Positions 11,023-22,167 of a DNA stretch of 64,000 nt are shown piece after piece. Position numbers and translations under genes: made by a program. The stretch comes from Emiliania huxleyi CCMP1516. Taxonomy: Eukaryota > Haptophyta > Isochrysidales > Noelaerhabdaceae. The notes beneath the pieces are model-generated. The model was not told the DNA's origin. It worked only from the letters and a program-made list of their open reading frames with translations, and did no database searches. The stretch lies in NCBI RefSeq assembly GCF_000372725.1, contig NW_005200011.1, positions 682,023-746,022 on the forward strand, read 5' to 3'. The first letter of the stretch is position 1. Every line of letters starts with the position of its first letter.

Positions 11023-13047
11023 TCACGGACGACGCGGCACCAAATGCGCCTCACGGCGCGCCTCAGTGAGCGGAGTTACTCTTGCTGCGAGCAGCTGCAT
11101 GATGGTCTCAAAGGCATCAGTGCCGGGCAGCTCACCGCGCCGCTTTTGAGGCAGCCATCGCCGCCAGACCATGCGGGTCCACACGCGGCGCAGGCCGGCC
11201 TGCTTGGCGCGCAGGTCGGTGCGCTCGAGTACCCGATCGAGCTGCGGCAGCTCGTCGTGACTGACGAGCACGGCAAAGTCGTCCCAATCGAGCAAGTCGT
11301 GCTCGAACGCCTGCGCGACCGGGTCGTGCGCCCCGTCGTGCTGCACAACCACCGGGACGCAGCCCAGTACGAGGGCGTGGACTGCCCGCATGCCCCACCC
11401 GGCGCCGCTCGGGGCGAGGCAGTACTGCGCGCGCAGAATCTCATCGTCCAGGCTCAAGGAACGGTTGACGGCGGGAAGGTAGTCGGAGGGGAGGAAGCGG
11501 TAGCCACGCCGGTCGCGGAAGCGCTGCCAGAGGCTGTATCGGTGTCCAAAGCTGTATCGCTTGACGGGTGGCCTGTAGTCGCTCTTGGGCCTGCCCGTGA
11601 AGGAGGTGGCGCACTTCTTCTCGAGCGCGCCCAAGTCCCTTGCCTTCGTCCATGTTGGCCAGCATAGCGCGCCGCTGAAGAAGAGTGTCGTGGTGCGCGC
11701 CGGCGGCGGTGCCCGCGGCTCAAGAACGGGCCAGAATGGGCTCTTTGTGATGCGGTCGGGGTTCATTGCCGATGGCACGACGAGGTCCTGGCCACGGCGG
11801 TAACACCGCTTCTCTACCTTGCCGAAGAGACCTGTGGTACCACCCCAGTGCTGCAGCACGGTCCCAAGCGAAAGCTCGTCCCGAACCGAGCCCCAGAGAG
11901 TGGAGCATGAGCCGACGTCTCGTTGCAGGAACCAGAGGTGGTCCGAGCCTCGCGAGGCGTTGTAGAAGGGGTACACGGTTGAGATGTACCGATGCGCGCG
12001 GTATATAGGCGCGTTCGGGCCCCAGCAGCCGTGCCAGTCGTGGAATGGCACATAAAAGTAATCGGCTTCGGCAGCGACGGTGGTGCGATGGCCCGAGTCG
12101 AGGAGTCCCTCAAGGAAGAGCCACGGCGCCTTGCGCTGCGTCTCCCCCATACTGCGATGGCGCCATTGCGAGTTGTGGTTCGACCCGAGCGAGTTGAGCC
12201 GTGCGGGGAGGTCGTACACGTACACGCAAGGGCGTGCCGAGCAGCGGATCGGTGCGGTGGGGTGGTGGGCGCAATCGATGCCACTATAGGGAAGCGTGCA
12301 GTGGCAGAAGCCGTCGAGGCACGCGCCGTGGCCTGAGCAGTCGCGCATGCAGTTCGACGAGAGCGGCTCGCATGAGGCGCCTGCAAAGCCGGTGAAGCAC
12401 ATGCACATCGGCCGCCTATTCACGGCGATGTGATGCGAAAGAGACCCCCCCCCCGTCTTCTGAAGCTCTCTTTAACAGCGGCCACCCCGCGGTCCCGGTG
12501 CACCTGCCGCGCCCATTGCAGCCGGCGGGGCAGAGGGAGGGCGGGAGACTGTGCCACACGCCGCACCGGCCCTGTGCCACCAGGTCCACGCGCGCTCCAT
12601 TCTTGTCGATTACCGACGCATCCCTCTCCCTCCTCTCGTCCTCTGGACCGCACAGCCGCTGTTCGCATTTCCATGGCTGCGAGTCGTTGTGGATGCACCT
12701 GCATGGCATGTGAATAGGTATACCTGCGGGAAAAGCCGATGGCGTGCGGCGTTGCGCTAAACCTGCGGTGCGTTAGCACTGGGAGCGAGCAGTCCGGCCC
12801 CCAGCGGTATGGACCGCAGTCGCACCGTGCCAGCGGCACCACCGCATCCGCCAGTGGCATCGCGCACACCCCTCCCTCGGCGCACCTCGCTGGACATGCC
12901 GCCTCTGCCGCCTCTCCTGCCGCCCCCTGCCGATTTGGGGCGGCAAAGTGCCACGCGCCGCCGGTGAGCACCGGCGTGGCCGCACCGGGCTGCGGCGGGA
13001 GGGGCGAGTCGCGGTGGCAGTACTGCGAGTAGTTTTCATCGACGCAT
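11023..13047 (-). CDS. Exostosin-family (GT47) glycosyltransferase with EGF-like repeats, 5' incomplete
   Basis: Minus-strand gene; last exon 12415-11023, middle exon 12698-12504, and an upstream exon from 13047 to about 12770; earlier exon(s) with the signal anchor lie to the right and were not resolved. The last exon has an EGF-like segment (CMRDCSGHGACLDGFCHC) and an exostosin domain (VYVYDLPARLN...DYFYVPFHDWHGCWG...FSGALCW...YCLAPSGAGWGMRAVHALVLGCVPVVV). More Cys-rich EGF-like modules (CPARCAEGGVC..., CPAGCNGRGR) are in the upstream exons. GT47 enzymes act in the Golgi lumen on wall or scale polysaccharides. The intron before the last exon ends GTGAATAG|G, a recurring intron end here. Family assignment is firm; sugar specificity unknown. 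Confidence 0.85.
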
Positions 13048-14269
13048 CTGGCGGCGGTGCGTGGTGAAATTAGGTGGTGACAACGAGGAGGGTGAAGAAT
13101 GCAGGAACGCACACACCGTCGGTAGAACTGGTCCCGCCCGCGACCAGTAGCGCCAGCGTAGAGCCACGGCGACGCCCACCTGCGTACCGTAGCGACAGTG
13201 ACCACACGATCACCGCACGTGTGTTAGAGGCACAGCTATCGTGGGAGTGCAAGAGAGATAGCTGTGCGGTCGGTCCTGTTTGCGCGCGACTTGAGCCAGA
13301 TGTGCTCGTCACGCAGCTGGGAGGCGAGCAGGGAGACGTTGAGCCGCGTCGGCGCCAGATCGTGCCGGTCCGCCTTTGCCAGCCACATCGAGACGCTTCG
13401 CCTTTTTCTCGGTCGCCGGCCCATCCGGCGAGGGCATGTTCGTTCGGACCAAACTTAGGATGGCCGATGGCGGGAGGGGGCGGATAAATATAACGCCACG
13501 GCGCTCTCGGGAAGAGATGAAAGGGATTTAAAGTTCGCCACTGCGCTCCCCCTCCCCCCTCCCCCACGCGGCAGGCGCGCGTGCTGCTGCTCGACCTCGG
13601 CCAGCCCCACGGCGCACCAAGCAGCCTCGGGCTCCTCTGACCGCGGTCGGCTCGGCCTGTCGCCCGCGGCTAGCCCGCCTCCCCAAGGGGAGGCGCCTTC
13701 TCCGCCGGACGGTCCCGGCGACCACGTGAGGAGACGGCGGTAGCCGCGCGCAGTCAAGTACATACATGCTGTGGTAGATTAGAGAGAGACCGCCCCACGC
13801 GCCGCCGACGTCTCTGATACGTTTATGTACTTGTGTACTCGAGGCAGTGGACCATGGTAGTGGGAAGTGGCGAGTGGCAGTCGCCGCGGACACGATGATC
13901 GGCGTGGCAACACGTGCTGAGTCGTGTGTGCTCCCTTCTGCCTGCTAATGGCGGGATCAAAAGTTGGTCGCTGCGAGGAGAGGTCAAAAGTTGGTCGCTG
14001 CGATCTGGAGGAAATGGAATTCCCCCAACGCCCCATGAATTCCACTGAGCCTGACCAATTCTTGACTTGTTGGGCCCTCCGTGGACCGTGGGACCGTGGC
14101 CTCTCTCTCGAGGTATGGAGCTACAAAGCGGCCAATGGTAGTAGGATGTATTATCTTCACGGCAGTTATGTAATTTCCGTACACGTTGTCCCGTTCCCCC
14201 AGGACCTGCCGAGCTTTGAGGGATGTCGATTTTTTGTAGAACCGACGGCGAGGCGGCGGCGCCTTGCCG
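13048..14269. other. Intergenic between divergent genes; short tandem repeat
   Basis: Holds the unresolved 5' end of the minus-strand exostosin gene and the promoter side of the TLC gene. CAAAAGTTGGTCGCTGCGA occurs twice in tandem at about 13958-14004. Nothing else recognised. Confidence 0.5.
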
Positions 14270-15302
14270 ATGGCAAGCGATTGCACAGCAGGGGAGCTCG
14301 ACTGCCGGCTCTTTGAGCTATACGATGAGTACGGCCTCGCACTCCGCATTGGCCTCCTGTGCCTCGGCGTGCAGCTCGCGTGCACGGCGCTCTTCAAGGC
14401 GCTACCGGCGGGCGGCAGCTTTGACACGACTCGCTTCCCCGTGTTCCTCGCGCACCAGGTCGTCGCCCTCCCGCTAATGATCCTCCTGACCTACATGGGT
14501 TGCGCCGCCTACTACAGTCCCGCGGCCGACTCCCAGCTCGCCGACGCGGCCGGCGCGCACGGGCGGAGCACGTACCCCGTCGCCGCCGGCCGGGACATCT
14601 CCCTGGTCATCCTCGGGATGCAGCTCTTCTGGGACCTGCCCGTGACATTGCACGCCGAGATGTATGACGCTGTCAACCTGGCGCACCCACGTCGGGACGG
14701 CGACTTCTGTGGCCCTGCGGAACCGTCTCGGAGCCTTCTCGGAGCCTTCCCCATAGGCGCACCACGTGGGGATGGCCATCTCTGCGGCCCTCTCGCTCTC
14801 GCCGTACGTGCAGTACTGGGTCCCCTTCTTCGGCGGGCTGATTGAGGCCCCCCCCCTTCGCGCCGCGTGCGTCGGATGCTCCGTTGTTAAGCTCCTTCTC
14901 CCTTTCCGACTGGACTCATAGGCCTCCTCCATCCCCCTCGTCCTCGCCGACGTCTTCCACCCCAAGCGGTACCAGGACTTTGCGGAGGCGACGGCCGGCC
15001 GCTCCAAGGCCAACTTTCTGCTGCGCGTCACCTTCCTCCTCGCGTACCTGCTCGTGCGCTGCGTCTGGTTCCCCGCAACGGTGGCCTTTGGCGTGGGGCC
15101 GGATCTGCTCAGCGAGCTGCGCGGCGCGGAGGACGCGGCCGCAGCGCTCAGCCCCGCGCTGGCGCTGCTGCTGATCCTGCCCCTCACCTTCCTGCAGCTG
15201 CACTGGGGCCGGCTCCTCGTCCGGCAGGCGATGAAGGCGCTCGCGCCGCCGCCCGACGACAAGCCCGCCTATGACCAGCTCGACGACCAGCACGTGCTCT
15301 AA
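14270..15302 (+). CDS. TLC-domain (TRAM/LAG1/CLN8) multipass membrane protein
   Basis: Exons 14270-14680, 14757-14846 and 14922-15302 encode 293 residues with exact phases. Several hydrophobic segments, and the middle exon reads AHHVGMAISAALSLSPYVQY, the His-containing core of TLC proteins; TFLQLHWGRLLVRQ near the C-terminus fits the last helix. TLC proteins include ceramide synthases and lipid-sensing or trafficking proteins of ER and plasma membrane; which one this is cannot be told. Both introns (76 and 75 bp) are GC-AG. Intron 1 starts GCGCACC and so does exon 2, giving an 8-base duplication GGCGCACC at its two ends; its 3' end is shared with intron 2 of the GT8 gene. Starting ATG 14270 is the first in frame. 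Confidence 0.8.
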
Positions 15303-16133
15303 AAGCCGCGGGCTCCGTCCATGTCATCGGTGGGTGGGGGGTTTTGGAGCTGACTTTACGTTTGGAATCCGCTGCTACTGCTGCTGCTGCTGCTGCTGTT
15401 ACGTCTTCGGTCCCCGCGGGAAGCCCCGCGCATAGGACAACAACGTCTGTCCCACACACGCACAGACACGCGAACATACATCATGCTCGGGGGCACCCCC
15501 CACAGTGTAGTCGTGGTGTGAGCACACAAGTACTAGCAGAGTGCACACCTAAGAATCAAAGCCTCTTGGTTCTTACGCGCGCTCGAGGGAGTTACCAAAC
15601 TGAGGTAGCGAAAAATAAAAAAACCGGCACAGTCCGCACCGCCTCGCGAAAGGGTGAAGCAACGATCAACTCCAGGTCCAGCTTGGTCCTTGGACTTGCA
15701 CTTGGCTCTTGGAACTTGGGTGCGACGCGTCGTTCACTTTCTTTTTTTGAGAGCGCCTTCGTTGTTAATAATACAAACAGATGGTCACTTGCCACAGTCA
15801 CATACACGCACACACACACACCGCACCGCACCCCGCACTCTCACGCCCCCCGCCCGCCCCCGCCTAGCGCTACCGGTACTCAGTCAGTAGGCTGGAAGGA
15901 GATGAGGAGATGGAACAGCCCGAGGAAAGGAGCGAACAAACACGTATGTCGTGATGGGAGGTTAAAGTTGTGCGTTGTTCACGCTGCCCGGCGTTTCTCA
16001 CTTTCCGGGACAGCCCCGCCCTGGAGGCAAGAAATGGCTCAGATCCACGCGGCAGCAAGATTCTTTTTTCGCACAAAAAATCCGATTCTTTTTTTCGCGT
16101 GCACCTCGGAGCACATAAATTCCACAGTACGTC
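15303..16133. other. Intergenic with (CTG)n and (CA)n tracts
   Basis: 3' flank of the TLC gene with a short CTG tract near 15372-15400, and a CACA tract near 15800-15830. 16060-16133 is AT-richer and likely promoter/5' UTR of the next gene. No gene seen. Confidence 0.45.
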
Positions 16134-18756
16134 ATGATCGGAGGAGCTCTCGCCGCCGCGTCCACGGGCCTCGTGACACTGCAGCCGGCCGCCGTGCCGC
16201 TGCACTCGCCCATGCATCTGGCCGTGCCCGCGACTCGTCCGGCGGTAGCCACGATGTCGCTGCTCCCGGACCACAGCAGATTCGCTCCGCAGCAGCTCGC
16301 CTCGCAGGTGCTTGCGGCGGTGCTCGCGGCGGGCGTGGCTTTGGGCCCTCCAACGGGGCTGGAGGCGGCTGAGGCGGTGGAAGACGTCAATGCCGTCGCG
16401 GCGAAGGCCGCAATCAGCCGCTACAACACCCAGAAGGCGACCGTCGCCGCCACCGCTGTCGTCGCGGCGCCCGTTGTTGAGCGGAGCAGCGCGCCGTCGG
16501 CGGCGCCTGTCGCCGCGCCCGCCGCGGGTAGCTACGCGAGCGCCGAAGACGCCCTCAAGAAGGAGCAGCGCAAGGCCGCCAGGCCGGCGGCCGCGGCCAA
16601 GAAGGCGCCGGTGCCGGTGGCGGCGCCAGCAGCGCCCGCCCCGGCGCCGGCGCCTCCCGCTGCAGCGTCCAAAGTGAGTGCGACGAGCGAGGCGGCGGAC
16701 CGGGTGGCGGCGGCGGCGGCGGCGCGCAAGGCCAAGGAGGCCGCCGCGGCGCCGGGTGTGCCTGCGCCCTCCAAGGCTGCCGAGGCGACCAAGGCGAAGG
16801 TTGCGGCGGCCAAGGCGGCAAAAGCGGAGAAGGCGTCCAAGGCTGCGGCGCCGGCGGAGAAGGGCGCGGCGGGCAGCAAGGCGGCGCGCGAGGCGAAGGC
16901 GTCCACGCCCGCGCCGGCCGCCAAGGGCGAGGCAAAGGTGGAGGCCAAGGCGCGGTCCTAGAGCGAGGGGAGTGGTGGGGCGTGAGACGCGTCTCACAGC
17001 CCGGGCGCAGGATGGACTTGGGGCATCGTCCCGCCGACGCACGCTCGCGACGCGATCCGCCCGCAGGTGCGGTCTGAGGTGAAGAGCGCAGAGGTGGCGC
17101 TGGCGTCGGCCAAGAGCGAGGCGAGCAAGGCGGTGAGCGCGGCGAGCAAGAAGAAGGCTCGCGAGATCAGCCGAGATCAGCCGAGACCAGCCGAGCAAGA
17201 AGCATGCTCAGTCGAGCCGAGGTCGCCCGAGATGCGACACCACGCGAGCAGGAGGCGTGCTTTCGCGCGAGGCGGCGCGGTGGGACGCGGCGGTGGTGGG
17301 TCGTGCTTCTCACTCACACACGCGTGCGCCGTGGCCTCAGGACCCGAAGCTGAAGGCGGCGGCGGAGCGGGCGAACAAGGGCGTTGAGGCGTCGGCACGC
17401 AAGCTGAGCGCTGCCAAGGCCAAGCAGCAGGCCGAGGCCAAGAAGCTCGAGGCCGATTTGGCTAAGGCTAAGACCAAGGCGCTCGCCCACTTGCACCGTC
17501 GCCTTGCACTCGCGCAAGGCTGCGGCGGCTCCTTGACTTGGGGGGAGGGGAGGGGGGGAAGGGGGGCTCGACGCTGTGCGTGTGGACGCACTTCACCTTG
17601 CCCCCTCCGAAGGCGCGCGAGGCTGGCAAGGTGGCCGCCAAGAGCGACTCCGCAGTCAAGCAGGAGCCCCTGCACCCCGGCCACACCCCGGCCACACCCC
17701 GGCCACACGCCGGCCACACCCCGGCCATGCCTCGGCCACACCCCGGCCATGCCTCGGCCACACACCCCGGCCATGCCTCGGCCATGCCTCGGCCACCCCG
17801 GCTCTACTTCGCTGATTCGACCCCGCGACCAAGCAGGCGGCCGCTGCCAAGGGCCAGGCCGAGAAGGCAGCCGCAGAGTCGCAGGTTCGAGGGCGGCGAG
17901 AGGGCCCCGAGAGGACGCGAGATGAGCCGAGATAGGCCCTCGCCGAGGCGCAGAAGAAGGCGGACGCGCTGGCTGCAGCCGCCGTCAAGGCGTCAAAGGC
18001 GGGCGCAGAGCAACGAAGGCAGAGGCCGTCCGAGACCGTCCGAGATCACCCGAGGTCGCCCGAGGTCGTAGGCGGAGCAGGCGAAGGCGGCGAAGGCTGT
18101 CGCTGACGCCGACAAGGCGACGAGGCCGAGGGGGCGAGATCACCCGAGATCACCCGAGATCACCCGAGATCGCTCGAGATGTCAGGCGGTCGACAAGGCA
18201 AAGAAGGAGATCGCGGCGGCGGGCGCCAAGGGCGATTCGGGCAAGGCACCGCCACCGGCCCGAGAGGGAGAGGTGGGCTCTGTGAGCAGCGTCTCTTCAC
18301 AAGCCGCGGCTGTGAGCAGGCGTCCGTTGCGTCCAAGCAGCTCGAGGCGGCGCAGCGCGCCAAGAAGGCTGCGGCCAAGGGCGCGGAGGCGGCAGACAAG
18401 GCTGCTGCCGCGGCAGCAAAGGCCTCCAAGGCCAAGGGCGCGGCGGTCATCAAGGCGCGAGCGGGAGTCGAGATGTGGCCGGAAGCAGCCGAGAAATGTG
18501 CCCACATTGGGAGGAGGGGCGGGGCCTGTCCATTCCCCGCACTTGTGGCAGGCCGTGAAGGCGAAGAGTGGAGGCTTATCCGAACCATCCACGAACCCTC
18601 CTCCCGACCTCCCTGTAGGCCGTCAAGGCGAAGGTGGAGCCGTCGGCGGAGAAGGCGAAGACGGCGGTGGCGGTGGCCAAGGGTGCCGACGCCAAGGCGG
18701 CCGAGGCGGCGGCCAAGGTTGCGGCGCTGGAGAAGGCGCTGCAGTCGACGCGCTGA
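16134..18756 (+). CDS. Ala/Lys-rich repeat protein, ten exons, probable plastid targeting
   Basis: Exons 16134-16949, 17067-17156, 17341-17478, 17613-17663, 17837-17884, 17936-17998, 18072-18116, 18186-18245, 18320-18454 and 18619-18756 give 527 residues. All nine introns are phase 0 and every exon is a multiple of three, so each Ala/Lys exon could be skipped or duplicated without loss of frame. The N-terminus has two hydrophobic stretches (MIGGALAAASTGLV..., LASQVLAAVLAAGVALGPP) ending in GLEAAEA, which resembles a bipartite thylakoid-lumen signal. The body is Ala, Lys, Glu and Pro rich with AKAA/KAA helical repeats like a histone-H1 or filament tail. Most introns are GC-AG (one GA-AG, two GT-AG) and carry GAGAT ladders or CGGCCACA minisatellites. 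Function unknown; an H1-like or structural role is only a guess. Confidence 0.75.
17667..17815. repeat. 11-14 bp minisatellite inside an intron
   Basis: About ten units of CCCCGGCCACAC / CCTCGGCCATG type lie within intron 17664-17836 of the Ala/Lys-rich gene. Confidence 0.8.
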
Positions 18757-19231
18757 GCTGCGGAGGGGTTGGGGTGGAGGGGTGGCTGCCTCTCGGGTGT
18801 GGGCCATGGCGGGCGGTGGGTGGGTGGGTGGGGGGGGGGGTAGGGGCGTTTGGTGGGTCCCAGTCCCGCCAACTTCTGGCCCAGGGCAAAGGAGGGGGCG
18901 AGGGCTGGTTCCTGGCCCGGTCAGGATGCTCTCCCTACGTCGCCAGTAGAGTGGGGCGGGGTGTGTCGAGCTCCGCACATGTGCACTCTCATGTATGTGT
19001 GCGCGCGCGAGCACTCTCGCCTCTTATTCGAGCCGCTCGCGTGCCTTCGCTCCGGCCGGCTTCCAACCGCGACAATGTTGATTGACTCTCCGATATACGG
19101 CGCTGTCTACTTATCAAAACGACTAACCGCAAGACGAAATAAAATCTTCAGAAAATAAACGGTGGTCGGTGCGCGGAGGGGCGCGAGGAGACCGCTCTCC
19201 CTTCTCCTCAACATGCATCCAAGCACGCTCT
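18757..19231. other. Intergenic between convergent genes
   Basis: Shared 3' flanks of the Ala/Lys-rich gene (plus) and the VPxG gene (minus). G-rich tract at about 18818-18845. Nothing else seen. Confidence 0.4.
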
Positions 19232-19828
19232 CTAGCAACACTTGACCATGAGTGTGCCCTGTTCTGGGTCAAAGTTTTTGTTGAATTTACGCACGCTCGT
19301 CGAGCTCTCCCACCACAGCGCATCTTCGTTGCCTTGGAAGTGAGATGCCCCCGGCTGAATCGCGCGCGCCTTGTCGGTGGCGACCGGGCAACAGCCGAGA
19401 GGGATGCAGCAGCAGGGGCCGATGGCGACGGACTCGGCGTTGGCATCGACACCGTAATAGGTGCAGTAGCAGCAGGGGCACTCGCTCAGGTAGTAGCAGC
19501 CGCTCCGGATCTCCCGGACCCGCCCATCCATTTTTCCACGAGACATGGTCGCTGGAGTCGGGGCACCCTGGGCCGGGACGCCCGGATAGTCCGGGTACAC
19601 TGAATTGCTGGAATACGCCACAGGCTGCGCGCCCGGATAGTCCGGGTACACAGTAACGGGCTCCGCAGTGACCATCACCGGCTGTGTGTCCGGCACATTG
19701 ATCGCAATGGCATGCCCGCTGTACACGCCAGGCGGGCACGTCACCTGCATGGGCCCTGCGGGCGTGTTCACCTGGAAGGGGTCGCCTGGCGACACGTTTG
19801 CTGGGACGGTCACCTGCATCTGAGACAT
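19232..19828 (-). CDS. Cys-rich protein with VPxG-type repeats
   Basis: A single exon of 198 residues starting at ATG 19828. The first 45 residues carry two copies of a beta-hairpin-like pattern (VTVPANVSPGDPFQVNTPAG and VTCPPGVYSGHAIAINVP) that I know from many uncharacterised algal proteins. A Tyr/Pro-rich linker holds two YPDYPG repeats. The C-terminal half is Cys-rich (ECPCCYCTYYG, GPCCCIPLGCCPVATDKA) and ends in Lys-Cys-Cys. No transmembrane helix is clear; clustered cysteines suggest metal binding or lipidation. No enzyme family recognised. Intact frame and composition support a real gene. Confidence 0.75.
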   Translation of the reverse strand: MSQMQVTVPANVSPGDPFQVNTPAGPMQVTCPPGVYSGHAIAINVPDTQPVMVTAEPVTVYPDYPGAQPVAYSSNSVYPDYPGVPAQGAPTPATMSRGKMDGRVREIRSGCYYLSECPCCYCTYYGVDANAESVAIGPCCCIPLGCCPVATDKARAIQPGASHFQGNEDALWWESSTSVRKFNKNFDPEQGTLMVKCC

Positions 19829-20034
19829 GGTCTGCGCGGCAAAAAGTGGAACGGAGTGCAAGGAGGTACGTATCTAGATATGTAACTTTTTTCCATCTTC
19901 GCGCTTTCTGCTGATGAGAGGGAGCTTTGTTGTAAAATTCTTTTTCCGTGCCGCGTCCGCGTTGCTTCCACACACACGCACACACACACACACCTCACCT
20001 CCTGCTCGACCGAGCGAGTTTGCGTTGTCCGTTG

Positions 20035-20700
20035 AGAAGCGACCCGAGCGAACCGCCGGGTGCCCCGCACCCAGCGGCCTCGCTGGGCCAGCCGGTGTGC
20101 GGTTCTTGCCGTATAGCCCCGGCGCCGTCTGCCGGACGCCTGCGTGTCACACGACGGAGTGCGAGCCGCTCGCGGTTCGTACGCCCGCTTGCGGTTAGTG
20201 GCGGGCCATCCCCGCTTGCGGGATGGCTTAGCGGGTTCGAGCCGTCACACATTGGCTGCCGGTGTGTGCCGAGGGCCGGGGCTGGGTGGGCGGTAAGCCG
20301 TCATTGCCCGGCGCTGCTTGCAGCGCTCTGGGACTGGGTGGTAGAGGTAGTGGCGGCGCTCCAAGAGTGGTACTCTTGGGAATCGAGGTTCCTCCTTTCC
20401 GCTCCCCCCCGCAAGGCGCGAGACACACACAGCCAGAAGACAGGGCTCCGCAGCAGCCTTGCTGGGCCAGAAAATCGGCCCGCGAGGTGGGGTGCTACGT
20501 AGATCGTAGTATGAGCCCGGCCCAGGTCGTAGTGTTCTTGCTCCAAGTGCTTGCGCTTCGGCGGTTAGTGGTGCACTAACCTCCGTCCGACCCGAGAAAC
20601 CCTCCTCGGGGCGCTCCTCATCGCAAATCCTGCCAGCAGAGAGAGTCCTCCTACGGGAATGTATGTAAGAGCCACATACACTGAAAATTACTTTATTGAA
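20035..20700 (+). repeat. Dispersed repeat family, copy 1
   Basis: Contains GCGGCCTCGCTGGGCCAG-like units (about 20075 and 20454), GTGCTTGCGCTTCGGCGG (about 20548), CGCTCCTCATCGCAAATCC and a terminal GTAAGAGCCACATACACTG (about 20667). The same blocks in the same order occur at about 62060-62565, a short form at about 56563-56700, and the terminal block alone, inverted, at about 46006-46045. A GGTTCGAGCC stretch (20232) resembles an RNA polymerase III B box but no tRNA folds. Identity as SINE, snRNA-derived or other repeat is open. Confidence 0.6.
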
Positions 20701-20802
20701 CAGCCAACTGCAGCCGAGGTAGGATGCCGCCCTGCATTCCGCGGCTGGTGAGAGGCCACGTGCCAAGGGAAGAAAGGAACGTACGAGTCTCTGCACGGAT
20801 CG

Positions 20803-22167
20803 ATGGCCATCTTCCGCTCCCAGTCTTTCTCCCGCGTCAAGCGCGCCCTCTCGTTCAAGAAGCGGGGCCGCAAGCAGGCGGCTGCGGACGAGCCTGGCGA
20901 GCCCGTGCCTGCAGCCGCTTCCGAGCCAACCATTGCGGAGCAACCAGACGCGCCGCCGCCTCCAGCCGACACGTCCCCGCAAAGCGAGGCGCCGGCGCCA
21001 GAGCCTCCCGCCTCAACGGCGGAGGAGTTGGCGGCGGAGGAGGAGCCGGCGGTCCTCGTCATCGCCCCCTCACCCTCGGCGCGGCTCGAGCCCGAACCTA
21101 TCAACGTGATCCACCCGGCGGTCGAGGCAACCTCTGGCTTGATTGCCTGCCTCGAGGGGCAGTCGTCGTCGTACTTTGACCTATCAAAGGCGGGCGGCGC
21201 GGAGGCGGCGGAGGTTGACAGTGAGCTGGAGGTCGAGGCGGACGCCAGTGCGCCGCCGCTGAGCCCCACGCGTGACGAGCTCAGCGTAATCTTTGGCGAG
21301 GCGTCCTACCCGGCCGAGGTGGCGGCGGCGGCGGCGGCGGCGATGACGGCAGCGATGGCGGAGGAGGCAACTGCTGCGTTGGAGGCGGATGCGGTGGGCG
21401 TTGAACCGATGGAGGGTCAGGCAGCAGCGGCCGAGCCGGCCAAGGCGCCTGAGGTGGTGGTGGAGGAGGAGAGCGCTGCAGCCATTGAGGCGGTCCCTGT
21501 GACTGCTGAGGATGAAGCCGAGACGGAGACGTCTTCTTGCTTCACGAGCGACGCGTCCTCATCTTCGCTGCTGGCGGAGGAGGCGTCCGGCGCGACGGTG
21601 TTAGAGGGGGGGGTGTCGGAGGATGAGGTGTCTGAGCCGGACATGTCGGAGCCCGAGATGGACGACGGCGCAGAGGACGGCGCTGCCGACGACGAGGGGG
21701 AGGAGGACGAGGCGGTTGCGGCGAACGCGAGGGCGTACGCCGACCTGTACGCTGAGTACGCGCACGAGGCGGCGGCACGCGCGGCGGAGGAGCCCTCGCT
21801 CTTTGACCTGCTCAAGCGGTCCGTCTCCAACATGAGCGCAAGCCTGCTCTCACCCCGCGCGCTGCACTGCCTCGGCCGCTCGTCTGCGGCCGAGTCACAG
21901 GAGCCACAGCCAGCGGCCGGCGACGAGGAGGCGGCGACGGCCTCAGAGGCGGAGGCTGCTCCCTCCTCGCCCGATGAGGAGTCTGTGGCCTCGGACGAGG
22001 AGGCGGTGCGCGCTGCGGTGGTCACGCGCGACCGCGCGCTGCTGCTTCTGAAGGCGGAGGCGCGTGAGTACGCTGAGGTGGCGTGGGAGAGGGCGAGCCG
22101 TCGCAGCGCCGCCTCCCGCGTCAGCCGCTCGAGCTCGGTCGCCTCGTCGGCTCGCTCCGCTGAGTAG
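20803..22167 (+). CDS. Acidic low-complexity protein
   Basis: Intact single-exon frame of 454 residues from ATG 20803. The N-terminus is basic (MAIFRSQSFSRVKRALSFKK), then a long Glu/Ala/Pro/Ser-rich disordered body with many Asp-Glu clusters (EDGAADDEGEEDEA). Short more ordered segments are LFDLLKRSVSNMSASLLSP and RDRALLLLKAEAREYAEVAW, possibly helical; the C-terminus is Ser/Arg-rich (SRVSRSSSVASSARS). No domain recognised. The basic amphipathic N-terminus could bind membranes or act as a targeting peptide. It begins about 110 bp after the end of the dispersed repeat. Confidence 0.65.
   Translation: MAIFRSQSFSRVKRALSFKKRGRKQAAADEPGEPVPAAASEPTIAEQPDAPPPPADTSPQSEAPAPEPPASTAEELAAEEEPAVLVIAPSPSARLEPEPINVIHPAVEATSGLIACLEGQSSSYFDLSKAGGAEAAEVDSELEVEADASAPPLSPTRDELSVIFGEASYPAEVAAAAAAAMTAAMAEEATAALEADAVGVEPMEGQAAAAEPAKAPEVVVEEESAAAIEAVPVTAEDEAETETSSCFTSDASSSSLLAEEASGATVLEGGVSEDEVSEPDMSEPEMDDGAEDGAADDEGEEDEAVAANARAYADLYAEYAHEAAARAAEEPSLFDLLKRSVSNMSASLLSPRALHCLGRSSAAESQEPQPAAGDEEAATASEAEAAPSSPDEESVASDEEAVRAAVVTRDRALLLLKAEAREYAEVAWERASRRSAASRVSRSSSVASSARSAE

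Noticed and set aside
20224-20245. tRNA-like A box/B box (TGGCTTAGCGGG, GGTTCGAGCC)
   Set aside because: The two boxes overlap and no cloverleaf forms; a chance match or SINE relic.
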